A DNA stretch of 64,000 nucleotides, taken from positions 2,834,501 through 2,898,500 of the forward strand of contig NZ_CP147404.1 in assembly GCF_037201805.1 (NCBI RefSeq), read 5' to 3'. The stretch comes from Bacillus sp. FJAT-52991 (lineage in GTDB: Bacteria; Bacillota; Bacilli; Bacillales; Domibacillaceae). Both the position numbers and the translations under genes were made by a program. The notes beneath the pieces are model-generated. The model was not told the DNA's origin. It ran no database searches and saw only the letters and a program-made list of their open reading frames with translations. Below are positions 8,493-15,767 of this stretch, piece after piece; the stretch's first letter is position 1, and the number at the start of each line of letters is the position of its first letter.

Positions 8493-9254
8493 TCAATCCA
8501 TAGGCAACTCAAATGATGGATTCGCCCCACTGCCACCTCCACCGCCACCATTATAAAAGTTCGGTACTTCTCCTTTAATTAGCCCCATTGCCACAGGGAT
8601 ATCTTGCTTCACCGTCGAATATTCCGTCGCAAATGGAACGATGATTTGCACATTGACTTCCAATTCAATAAACACTTCCACATACGCATTATTAATACCA
8701 TAAGGCTTCACTTTCGTTTTCACATTGGAACTCACGTCCCCCACGGCATGAAAACGAATCGGAATTTGTGGACCGAGGTTACCAAGCAACGCATTATTCG
8801 TTACTTGACCTAACGGAATATAGTACACAATCCCTTCCATATTTTTTGTTCCCTCGTTTTCAATTTCCACATCAGAAATCAATTCAAGCACTTCTAAATT
8901 ACCTTTTTCGGCTTCTTTTAAATTTAATTGAACAAGATTTGTCGTTTCTGCGAGCACACGATTAATAATTTCTGTATTCAATTTCGTAATCGATGGAGGT
9001 CCAGGGTCCGTTTCAATAACGTCATTAATATCCATTACATTGACCATTTTTTTATTCACTGCTTTGCTAATGACCATCGAAGCAATCTTTCTCGTTTCCG
9101 TTTTGGCATAACCGATGAGCGTCGGCTTAATGTTTTTATTAATCATCCATAAACTGAAAGCTGTGGAAAAAGAAAATAGAATCAGCGTAATTAACATGAC
9201 ATATCGTAAAGGGAGCGGCCCTCTTCTTGATTTCCATTTCCTTTGTGCAGCCAA
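8493..9254 (-). CDS. yunB: sporulation protein YunB
   Basis: 253 aa. An N-terminal membrane anchor (about residues 19-37) follows a basic start (QRKWKSRRG). The rest is a soluble beta-rich domain ending in a low-complexity Gly/Pro tail. YunB is a sigma-E-dependent mother-cell protein in B. subtilis, needed for normal spore formation; its reaction is unknown. Start TTG at 9254, with GGAGGG about 7-8 nt upstream. A CATACATA box on the minus strand (about 9281-9288) resembles a sigma-E -10, but I cannot define a convincing -35. Confidence 0.9.
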   Translation of the reverse strand: MAAQRKWKSRRGPLPLRYVMLITLILFSFSTAFSLWMINKNIKPTLIGYAKTETRKIASMVISKAVNKKMVNVMDINDVIETDPGPPSITKLNTEIINRVLAETTNLVQLNLKEAEKGNLEVLELISDVEIENEGTKNMEGIVYYIPLGQVTNNALLGNLGPQIPIRFHAVGDVSSNVKTKVKPYGINNAYVEVFIELEVNVQIIVPFATEYSTVKQDIPVAMGLIKGEVPNFYNGGGGGGSGANPSFELPMD

Positions 9255-9309
9255 AAAAATCCCTCCTTCTCTAAGCTATATGTATGCTTAAAAAAGAAAG
9301 GATCATGCC

Positions 9310-10692
9310 TTATTTTGTATACGAAGTTAGCTGAAGCAGCTTCCACTCCATAACATCTCGCAAAAATTCCGGCATAAAATATTTTTTATGAGTAGCTCGA
9401 TACAGTGGCTGAAAGAAATGCCCAAAGGTAAACATATCTAATGTCGCTAATCGATAACGCTTATCCGCTTCTATTTCTTGTCCATCGATTTTGAAATGAT
9501 AATGTATGGGATCCACTTCCAGCTTGTCATAAACAAATTGCCCCATTACTTTGCCGCGAAATCCGAATCCTTTAATCGCCAAGTGAGGCCATTTCTTATC
9601 AAAGGTTTGTCTCAAAACTTCTTTCAGTTCGGCCCCTGTTAGTTCAATGAGACAAGGGTTAATTGGATGTGGAAGTATGCGATGAAGATCGTATTTCGTG
9701 ACCACTCCAGCATCCAGTCCATCTAGCACAACCCCAGCATTTAAAAAGGCTCCATCCGCTTCACACCACTCCGTTAACGCTTCACATAATAGTTGTGGCA
9801 ATTCAGAAGCCTCGAACCAATGACAGCTGAAGGGTCGAGGAAGTGAGACAACCCGTTGTTGCAATGCTTGCCGACCCCGCTCATAAAATTGCTGAATGCT
9901 CTCTTGCTCTTGTAAGGGGGCATCTAACTCTTCGCTCGTTTGATACACGCGAGCTTTCTTCGAGACAATGCTTTTTGTTTCTAAGTCGACTTCTAGTTGT
10001 ATATGACCAACATAATAGCCAAATTTCCCTGCCGCACCGAGTAGCTTGCCATTGACTAATTTCCCTTCATGAAACAAATGATGCGTATGTCCCCCAAGCA
10101 CCACATCTACTCCGGGTACATCTTGGGCAATTTTTTCATCATCATACATGCCTAAATGGGAAAGCGCCACGACAAGATCTGCCTGTTTCGTTAATTGTTG
10201 TACTTGTGTTTGTAGCTCATTAAAAGGCTCTGATATTTCCCAGCCTAGCCCTTTATAAAAAGCAGAATAATAGGCAGTTACTCCAGTGATGCCGAGCTTC
10301 AAGCCATTGTTTAACTCAAATACAAACGAAGGAAGAGCCCATTTTGGACGGCTGCCATCTTGGTCAAATAAATTAGCGACGACAACCGGAAAGGCTGCTT
10401 GTTCATATAGAAGATCTAATCCTTCGTGGGGCAATGTGATGCCTTCATTATTTCCGATCGTCACCGCATCATAGCCTGTTTCATTTAACCGTTCCACATT
10501 CGCTTGTCCGAGCGTACCTTCTGTTAAAGGATGAGAGCGGTCCACATGATCGCCTATATCAAAAATGAATACTTCTTCGCCCGCTTCTTCATGCCATGCT
10601 CGTCTTTCTTGTAAAAATTGATGAATACGAGGCCAATTTTCAAAATGACTATGAAAGTCATTTGTATGATAAATATGAATCGTTGTTTTCAA
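9310..10692 (-). CDS. yunD: metallophosphoesterase / 5'-nucleotidase family protein YunD
   Basis: 460 aa. The N-terminal metallophosphatase domain has the metal-binding series HTNDFHSHFE, DIGDHVDRS, GNNEG and GGHTHH. The C-terminal part is a 5'-nucleotidase C domain (GAFLNAGVV, DLHRILP, GFGFRG). There is no signal peptide, unlike secreted 5'-nucleotidases, so it should act in the cytosol. The Asn in GNNEG replaces the usual GNHE His; this variant is seen in the YunD subfamily as I recall it. TTG start with GAGGTG 6 nt upstream. Co-directional with yunE, as in B. subtilis. Confidence 0.88.
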   Translation of the reverse strand: MKTTIHIYHTNDFHSHFENWPRIHQFLQERRAWHEEAGEEVFIFDIGDHVDRSHPLTEGTLGQANVERLNETGYDAVTIGNNEGITLPHEGLDLLYEQAAFPVVVANLFDQDGSRPKWALPSFVFELNNGLKLGITGVTAYYSAFYKGLGWEISEPFNELQTQVQQLTKQADLVVALSHLGMYDDEKIAQDVPGVDVVLGGHTHHLFHEGKLVNGKLLGAAGKFGYYVGHIQLEVDLETKSIVSKKARVYQTSEELDAPLQEQESIQQFYERGRQALQQRVVSLPRPFSCHWFEASELPQLLCEALTEWCEADGAFLNAGVVLDGLDAGVVTKYDLHRILPHPINPCLIELTGAELKEVLRQTFDKKWPHLAIKGFGFRGKVMGQFVYDKLEVDPIHYHFKIDGQEIEADKRYRLATLDMFTFGHFFQPLYRATHKKYFMPEFLRDVMEWKLLQLTSYTK

Positions 10693-10714
10693 ACTTTCAC
10701 CTCATTTTCAGGCA

Positions 10715-11536
10715 TCAAACAAGCCCCTGATAAATTAAGCGGATGCCCATAATAATTAAAACAACTCTCAAAACAGTCACTAATGTATTGGACTGTAGCC
10801 TTGAGTTTAAGTAAGCACCGAGTTTGGCTCCAACCCATGCACCAGGAATTAAAGCAAGTGCATATAACCACACAACATTACCAAATGCCACATGTGTAAT
10901 TGAACTAGTAAGTGAGGATAGAAAGATCATAAACATTGATGTGGCCACCGCTACATGTGGAGGGAAGGAAAATAATAGAATCATAGCAGGCACCATTAGC
11001 GCCCCTCCACCTATACCGAAAAGCCCTGAGCAAAAGCCGACAAAGAAGGCAATCAGGATAGCTGTCATTGGTTGAAAGCTATATGTATGAACCTCGCCAC
11101 TAAGTTCGGTAAATTGCCGTTGAATACCCTTATTACTCTTTAAAGCTAAAGGCTTAATCTTTGAACGAACCATCAAAACAAACGCCATGAAAATCATAAA
11201 CAGCCCAAAATAAATATTGAAAGAGTCCATATTCAGCGCTTTATTGACATAAGCACCAACAATACCACCCGGTCCGCTCCCAATGAAAAAAATCAGTCCA
11301 CTTTTATAATCGACCGTCTTATGCTTCATATAAGCAAGCGTAGAAGACAGCCCTGTAAAAATCATAATCACAAGTGAAGTTCCCACCGCTTGCTGTGGGG
11401 ATAACCCCATCAACAGGCTAGTCGATGTACTGAAGAACAAGAGTGATGGCACGATAATAATGCCGCCCCCTAGCCCAACGAGCGAACCAATTGTTCCCGC
11501 TACTAGCCCGATCGTAATTAATATGATCCATTCCAT
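10715..11536 (-). CDS. yunE: TauE/SafE-family anion exporter/permease YunE
   Basis: 273 aa with about 8 hydrophobic segments. The family double motif is clear: GSLVGLGGGIIIVPSL near the N-terminus and GLFGIGGGALMVPAM in the second half. These proteins move sulfite, sulfonates or related anions; the substrate here is unknown. ATG at 11536 with AGGGTGG 8 nt upstream. It lies 17 bp after yunF and 22 bp before yunD, so yunF-yunE-yunD may form one unit. Confidence 0.88.
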   Translation of the reverse strand: MEWIILITIGLVAGTIGSLVGLGGGIIIVPSLLFFSTSTSLLMGLSPQQAVGTSLVIMIFTGLSSTLAYMKHKTVDYKSGLIFFIGSGPGGIVGAYVNKALNMDSFNIYFGLFMIFMAFVLMVRSKIKPLALKSNKGIQRQFTELSGEVHTYSFQPMTAILIAFFVGFCSGLFGIGGGALMVPAMILLFSFPPHVAVATSMFMIFLSSLTSSITHVAFGNVVWLYALALIPGAWVGAKLGAYLNSRLQSNTLVTVLRVVLIIMGIRLIYQGLV

Positions 11537-11552
11537 CCAAAATCCACCCTTC

Positions 11553-12398
11553 TTAAAATAAATCGAGCTGACGCGACGCCAAATCCTCATAAGTAATATC
11601 AGCTAATTCAATAAAGCGTTTCGCATTGTTAGCCGCATGCCCACCAGAGTTATTATTGAATAACACATAAATATGTTGACTCTGCTTTTGCAGCTCGTTC
11701 GCATATTCTACCCATTGCTGCAGCTCATCATCATTATAATCGTACAAGTATCTCACTTCTCGCCAATTTTGATTGTTTTGTTTACGCCAGCCATGTACGT
11801 TGCGGCCATGCAAACGGACGAGTGTTTTGATGGAATCCGTCGCCTGCAAAATGATCGGCACCGACCCTTCCCCCGCCTGCGGTTCGTCACAAACCGTGTG
11901 AATCCACTTCTCTTTTTCCATAAAAGTAAGCGTCTGCTCGATATATTCTGGCAAGTACCACGATTGATGGCGGAATTCGAGGGCAAGCGGTAAATCCCCC
12001 ATTTGCTCTTTGCAGTAACGTAAATAGTTCACATTTTTCCGCTGACAATCAAACCAAGGCGGAAATTGAAAGAGCACCATCGCAAGTTTTTCAGACTCGA
12101 TGAACGGCTGGAGCGATTCATTAAAACGTTGAAACATCTCTTCTTTCGATTCAAATGGAATCTCTCCGCGCTGATGTCCCGTCATGCCTTGATAAGCCTT
12201 CACAATAAACTTGAATTTTTCCGGCGTCTCAGCAACCCATTTCTGCATATTCCGCAGTGGCTGTACCGCATAAAAACTTGCATCCAACTCGACAATCGGA
12301 AAATGCGCCGCATACTCCATCAGCTTATCTCGAGAGGCCACACCGTGTTGATACAACGTATCATGATCCCCCCAGCCAGTTAAACCAACATATATCAT
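11553..12398 (-). CDS. yunF: DUF72 family protein YunF
   Basis: 281 aa. DUF72 TIM-barrel-like protein: N-terminal VGLTGWGDHD, VELDASFYA, FQFPPWF, ALEFRHQSW, RLHGRN and a C-terminal YVLFNNNSGGHAANNA. These conserved blocks line the predicted active site; no reaction is established for the family. ATG at 12398. It is the first gene of the yunFED set. Upstream lies a 4-unit tandem array. Confidence 0.88.
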   Translation of the reverse strand: MIYVGLTGWGDHDTLYQHGVASRDKLMEYAAHFPIVELDASFYAVQPLRNMQKWVAETPEKFKFIVKAYQGMTGHQRGEIPFESKEEMFQRFNESLQPFIESEKLAMVLFQFPPWFDCQRKNVNYLRYCKEQMGDLPLALEFRHQSWYLPEYIEQTLTFMEKEKWIHTVCDEPQAGEGSVPIILQATDSIKTLVRLHGRNVHGWRKQNNQNWREVRYLYDYNDDELQQWVEYANELQKQSQHIYVLFNNNSGGHAANNAKRFIELADITYEDLASRQLDLF

Positions 12399-12462
12399 AG
12401 GCTCTCACCTCTTTTTGTTATATTTTATCATAATTTTGCTTCGGGATTTGCAGAGTGGTGTG

Positions 12463-12790
12463 GATTTTTTACTGACTCACGAGATCGATTTACTGAATTG
12501 GAAGCGACTTTTCATGAGTCGGCGTGGATTCACTGAATTGAGAGGATTTTTTGATGACTCACAAGAGCGATTTACTGAATTGGAAGCGACTTTTCATGAA
12601 CCAGCGTAGATTCAATGAATTGAGAGGATTTTTTACTGACTCACAAGATGGTTTTACTGAATCGGAAGCGACTTTTCATGAGTCGGCGTGGATTCACTGA
12701 ATTGAGAGGATTTTTTACTGACTCACAAGATGGTTTTACTGAATCAGACCCGACTTTTGATGAGTCAGTGCAAATTTACTCAATCTAAAA
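12463..12790. repeat. tandem array, four 82-bp units built from ~21-bp sub-repeats
   Basis: Units begin GATTTTTTACTGA (or GATTTTTTGATGA) at 12463, 12545, 12627 and 12709: an exact 82-bp period. Each unit holds four related submotifs (ACTGACTCA, ACTGAATY, CATGAGTC, ACTGAATT) spaced 21, 21, 19 and 21 bp. Reading frames through it are open only in patches. This fills the 455-bp gap upstream of yunF; otherwise only a terminator is present. The same motif recurs at 20981-21033. Confidence 0.9.
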
Positions 12791-12850
12791 AAGACACCGA
12801 ACAAACGCCAAAGCGCTTATTCAGTGCCCTCAGTTCTTCCGTAAGGCTAT
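12787..12850 (-). terminator. terminator element, copy A of a duplicated ~64-bp sequence
   Basis: Minus strand: GGGCACTGAATAAGCGC, loop TTTG, GCGTTTGTTCGGTGTC, then six Ts. It ends the DUF3955 gene. The same ~64 bp, including trailing TTCCGTWAGGC, occurs at 13971-14035. Confidence 0.8.
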
Positions 12851-12853
12851 AAG

Positions 12854-13075
12854 TCAATTCAGTTTACTTCTTTTAAACCTTGATAGCATACTCACAAACA
12901 CAACTGAAATCATCCCACTAAAAATAAATAGGCAACTTATTGGAATCAAGAAGAAAGGTTCTACTAACGTGCCATCTGGTTCTACTCTTGAACCCATCAT
13001 ATTATAAACAATTAAACCGATCACTCCTAAAAAAATTGGTGTAGCAGCTAATAGGTATTTATTCTTTTTCATCAT
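12854..13075 (-). CDS. small membrane protein, DUF3955 family
   Basis: 73 aa with two membrane segments (about residues 7-26 and 42-62). The linker GSRVEPDGTLVEPFFLIPI is the characteristic DUF3955 block. Starts considered: ATG 13075, with AGGAGA about 5 nt upstream, or the adjacent ATG 13072. It follows an XRE regulator by 22 bp and is the last gene of a three-gene unit. Function unknown; it may be a membrane partner of the DUF2975/XRE pair. Confidence 0.75.
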   Translation of the reverse strand: MMKKNKYLLAATPIFLGVIGLIVYNMMGSRVEPDGTLVEPFFLIPISCLFIFSGMISVVFVSMLSRFKRSKLN

Positions 13076-13097
13076 ACATTCTCCTCTAATCATATAC

Positions 13098-13310
13098 TCA
13101 GGGTTGATATTTTTTATATTCTAAAATGTCACCTGGTTGACACTCTAGAACCTCACATATTTTTTCTAAAGTGGAAAATTTAACAGCTTTTGCTTTTCCA
13201 GTTTTTAAGATTGATACATTAGCCATTGTAATTCCTAGTTTTTCTGATAGCTCTGTCAGGCTCATTTTTCTTTTAGCCATGACAACATCAAGATTTACGA
13301 CAATTGGCAT
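13098..13310 (-). CDS. XRE/Cro-type regulator (YozG-like)
   Basis: 70 aa, a single helix-turn-helix domain: SLTELSEKLGITMANVSILKTGK is the HTH core, followed by FSTLEKICEVLECQPGDILEY. Short YozG-type regulators of this form are typically encoded beside DUF2975 membrane proteins (B. subtilis yoaS-yozG), as here. It probably binds the promoter upstream of the DUF2975 gene, where TTTATCGTT-type direct repeats occur (13863 and 13922). ATG at 13310 with AGGGGATG upstream. Confidence 0.85.
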   Translation of the reverse strand: MPIVVNLDVVMAKRKMSLTELSEKLGITMANVSILKTGKAKAVKFSTLEKICEVLECQPGDILEYKKYQP

Positions 13311-13331
13311 ACTAACATCCCCTCTAGATTA

Positions 13332-13820
13332 TTAAATGGTTTGATCATTTTCTGTTTTAATTTCGATAGCTACTTCAAATAATTTCGCTAAAACCGAACA
13401 TAACAGACCTATCGTGATGCCAATAAATGCGACTACGATGATAGGACCTCCTAAAACAGTATACTGAAAAAACTCCACCGAATATTTTAAAGAACTTACA
13501 CACGTAATAAAAAGAATTACCTCACTAAAAGAACAAACTGCAATCATTTTTAATGATGTTACACTTTCACTAGAAAAAGGGGTGTTTTTAACTACTAAAC
13601 CAGAAAGCTTTTTTAATTTAAATAAGGCAATCACATACGGTGTGGCACATATATAAATACAAGCTGAGACACTTAATACTAAGGAAGTATCCAAAAGACC
13701 ATACTGACTTTTAAAAAATGCTGTAACAATCATTGGTGTTCCAATCAATAAAATAAACGTAACAATGATTCCGAAAACTAATACGAGATGTAAAGCAACA
13801 GGGCTAGTTAATTTCTTCAT
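13332..13820 (-). CDS. DUF2975 membrane protein (YoaS-like)
   Basis: 162 aa, four predicted membrane helices (about 12-32, 44-66, 88-108, 118-142). DUF2975 proteins are paired with short XRE regulators in many Firmicutes; the role is unknown, possibly controlling the regulator at the membrane (inference). ATG at 13820, ribosome site AGAGGTTAAACA. First gene of the unit DUF2975-XRE-DUF3955, which sits between two copies of the same terminator sequence. Confidence 0.8.
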   Translation of the reverse strand: MKKLTSPVALHLVLVFGIIVTFILLIGTPMIVTAFFKSQYGLLDTSLVLSVSACIYICATPYVIALFKLKKLSGLVVKNTPFSSESVTSLKMIAVCSFSEVILFITCVSSLKYSVEFFQYTVLGGPIIVVAFIGITIGLLCSVLAKLFEVAIEIKTENDQTI

Positions 13821-13847
13821 TGTTTAACCTCTTTTCTTTTTTTATTT

Positions 13848-13876
13848 ATTATAAATAAACATTTATCGTTTTGCAA
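13848..13876 (-). promoter_or_regulatory. sigma-A promoter of the DUF2975-XRE-DUF3955 unit
   Basis: Minus strand: -35 TTGCAA (13871-13876), 17-bp spacer, perfect -10 TATAAT (13848-13853). The spacer contains a near-palindrome ATAAATGTTTAT. TTTATCGTTTTGCAA overlapping the -35 recurs imperfectly (TTTATCGTTAGCAA) about 59 bp upstream: candidate operators for the XRE protein. Confidence 0.65.
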
Positions 13877-13970
13877 TAATAAATATCTGTTTTTCAATAC
13901 TTTTTTATTTAAAAACAATATTTTATCGTTAGCAACATAACAATTAGCCATCTTTTCTTATTCACAAATA

Positions 13971-14035
13971 AAAAAGGACACCAAATAAACGCTCATGCGT
14001 TCATTCAGTGCCCTCGTTTTTTCCGTTAGGCGATA
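13971..14035 (-). terminator. terminator element, copy B of the duplicated sequence
   Basis: Minus strand: GGGCACTGAATGAACGC, loop ATGA, GCGTTTATTTGGTGTCC, six Ts: a 17-bp stem with G-U pairs. It ends the low-complexity gene at 14052 and is a direct repeat of 12787-12850. Confidence 0.8.
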
Positions 14036-14051
14036 TTTTTACTTCTACCTA

Positions 14052-14468
14052 TTAGTCAATGTCAAAACTCTGTTCTTGGTCTTGATCTTGATCCTGGTCC
14101 TGGTCTGAATTTGCTCTTGAACGTACTCTTGCAGCAGAATCTGAGTCTACATCGATGTCAATACAAATATCAGCATTTCCACTGCGGACAATCTTAGCAA
14201 TATTCGTGTTTCTATCGATGTTTTTCAATTTATTGTCATTGTCGTTATCATTGTCATTTCGTACATCGACATCAACCTCATTATCAATATCTACATCTGT
14301 TCTAACCTCGTTATCGAAATCTGCATTTACTCTATTTGCTCTAATATTGTCATCGAAATCTGATCTTGAACGAACGTTCCTTCTGCGTCTACTAACTTTC
14401 TTTCTCCGTTTGCTACTAACTTTCTTTTTACGTTTGTTGTCTTTACCTGGAAACCATACTTCACTCAT
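14052..14468 (-). CDS. low-complexity Arg/Lys-rich then Asp-rich protein, probable spore coat/exosporium component
   Basis: 138 aa in two parts. Residues 8-36 are strongly basic (KRKKKVSSKRRKKVSRRRR); the rest is dominated by Asp, Asn and Val, with runs such as NDNDNDNDN and DQDQDQDQDQEQ. There is no membrane segment. The middle block SGNADICIDIDVDSDS is the only non-repetitive part. Such charge-separated composition is common in spore coat proteins; the divergent neighbour is a DUF2642-like spore gene, which supports this. ATG at 14468 with AAGGGGGAAG upstream. No homolog is named with certainty. Confidence 0.65.
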   Translation of the reverse strand: MSEVWFPGKDNKRKKKVSSKRRKKVSRRRRNVRSRSDFDDNIRANRVNADFDNEVRTDVDIDNEVDVDVRNDNDNDNDNKLKNIDRNTNIAKIVRSGNADICIDIDVDSDSAARVRSRANSDQDQDQDQDQEQSFDID

Positions 14469-14688
14469 TTTTCTTCCCCCTTTCTAAGCTCTTGCTGTAT
14501 TTTATTCATATTAATTTGTTTTGAATGGACAAACCGCTTAGATAAAAGACATATTTTCAGATTATTTAAAACCTTTTTAAATTGTAATTATGAAAACATG
14601 TTAATAAAAAATCTAACTTTCTCTTATAATCATCCACTCCTTTCTTAGATCACTGCATTTAATAGTATTAAGAAAGGAGGTGTTCAAT

Positions 14689-14970
14689 TTGAGAGACCAG
14701 GGCTTTCATCACTTCGCCCACAGTCTGGTAGGACAAGAAGTTGAAGTTATCACAACTCAAGGCACCCATTCGGGAACCCTGCTATCTGTAGGCAGTGACT
14801 CTATTATTTTACGATCTAGAATGAATGGACGTTTAGTACGCTTAGCTATTCGAATCGCCTTAATTGTCGCTCTGTTCCGATTAGTAACCGGCCGTAGAGG
14901 ACTTTTTTGGGAACAGTCTCATGAACATAGATCAGAATCTCACGAGCATCATGATGACTATGATTATTAG
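14689..14970 (+). CDS. DUF2642-like (Sm-type beta-barrel) spore protein
   Basis: 93 aa. Residues 14-45 (LVGQEVEVITTQGTHSG, then TLLSVGSDSIILRS) match the DUF2642/Sm-like pattern found in Bacillus spore and exosporium proteins. A hydrophobic stretch (RLAIRIALIVALFRLV) and a His/Asp/Tyr-rich tail follow. I choose TTG at 14689, with AGGAGGTG about 7 nt upstream, over the overlapping GTG at 14680. Divergent from the Asp-rich coat candidate; the 220-bp gap between them probably holds both promoters, but I cannot assign sigma-E/K boxes with confidence. Confidence 0.65.
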   Translation: MRDQGFHHFAHSLVGQEVEVITTQGTHSGTLLSVGSDSIILRSRMNGRLVRLAIRIALIVALFRLVTGRRGLFWEQSHEHRSESHEHHDDYDY

Positions 14971-15022
14971 CTAAAACAAGTACAAAACTTCCTTTGCTCC
15001 ATACTCCCCCTAAAACGACTGT

Positions 15023-15058
15023 AATACCCAATGTCTCATTGGGTATTTTCTTTTTTTC
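15023..15058 (+). terminator. terminator of the DUF2642-like gene
   Basis: AATACCCAATG / CATTGGGTATT stem followed by TTCTTTTTTTC. Confidence 0.85.
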
Positions 15059-15283
15059 TTCAATTTAAAAGGATCCTTGTTTAACTGGGCGAAACCCCGT
15101 TTTTTTGTATATATTTTTCTACTACGGACAAACTGATTAGTAAGTAAGGCCTCCTTTGTCCATATAGACCATGTGTAATTGCCTAAGTCAGGAGTAACCC
15201 TGGCTTTTTTCTTCTGGGCTAACTTACATAGTAATGATAATAAAATACTATTGTTCCATTTTTTTAAACAATTGGAAAATAAA
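15059..15283. other. intergenic stretch without a supported gene
   Basis: AT-rich spacer between a terminator and the promoter of the next operon. A minus-strand open frame crosses it but also crosses the terminator and has no ribosome site, so I do not call it. Confidence 0.5.
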
Positions 15284-15312
15284 TAGACCGAACGTATTTT
15301 CTGTTGTATAGT
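15284..15312 (+). promoter_or_regulatory. putative sigma-A promoter of the DUF4132 operon
   Basis: -35 TAGACC, 17-bp spacer, -10 TATAGT (15307-15312), 27 bp before the start codon. Confidence 0.5.
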
Positions 15313-15338
15313 AAAAGAAAAAACAATGGGGGATTCCT

Positions 15339-15755
15339 TTGAAGATTTATACACGTGTAAAATCAATCGGGAAACGCAGACCTGTGTTGCAACTACAAGA
15401 ACTAGAAATTAACCCGGTTATGAACTTACGTGAATTAATTATTGAAGTCGTAACGCAGCAAGTAAAAGCATATAACGAAAAGCCTTTAGAGAAAGCGATT
15501 TGGATTTATCTTATTGATGAAGATTTAGAAGAAGCAGCACGAAATGGTAAAGTTAGTTTTGGTGACCGTAAAAATGAAAACCAGCAAGATTTAGAAAAAG
15601 CGATTCAAAATGCGATTCAAAGTTTTGAGGATGGGCTTTATTGTGTACTCGTAGGTGATGAAGAAATCAACGATTTGGATGCACCTTTAGATTTAAAAGA
15701 AGAGGATGTTTTGACATTTATTCGATTAACAATGCTTGCAGGGAGAGCTTGGTAA
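15339..15755 (+). CDS. 138-aa protein, possible beta-grasp (ubiquitin-like) fold, partner of DUF4132 protein
   Basis: I do not recognise the family. Pattern: an N-terminal strand pair (MKIYTRVKSIGKRRPVLQLQELEI), a helix (NLRELIIEVVTQQVKAYN), a long charged insert with a helix, then GLYCVLVGDEEINDLDAPLDL, KEEDVLTFIRLTMLAG and a final RAW. The order strand-strand-helix-strand-strand with a terminal 'DVLTFIRLTMLAG' resembles beta-grasp proteins (ThiS/ubiquitin class), but the tail is AGRAW rather than GG. Start TTG with GGGGGA about 7 nt upstream. The large DUF4132-type gene starts 12 bp downstream, so the two products are probably used together. Confidence 0.75.
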   Translation: MKIYTRVKSIGKRRPVLQLQELEINPVMNLRELIIEVVTQQVKAYNEKPLEKAIWIYLIDEDLEEAARNGKVSFGDRKNENQQDLEKAIQNAIQSFEDGLYCVLVGDEEINDLDAPLDLKEEDVLTFIRLTMLAGRAW

Positions 15756-15767
15756 GGAGTGATGATG

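Noticed and set aside
12415..12609. 64-codon frame in the 82-bp array
   Set aside because: Spans only part of the array and is not maintained in the next units; no ribosome site.
15010..15366. Minus-strand 118-codon open frame
   Set aside because: Crosses a strong terminator, starts inside the downstream gene and lacks a ribosome site.
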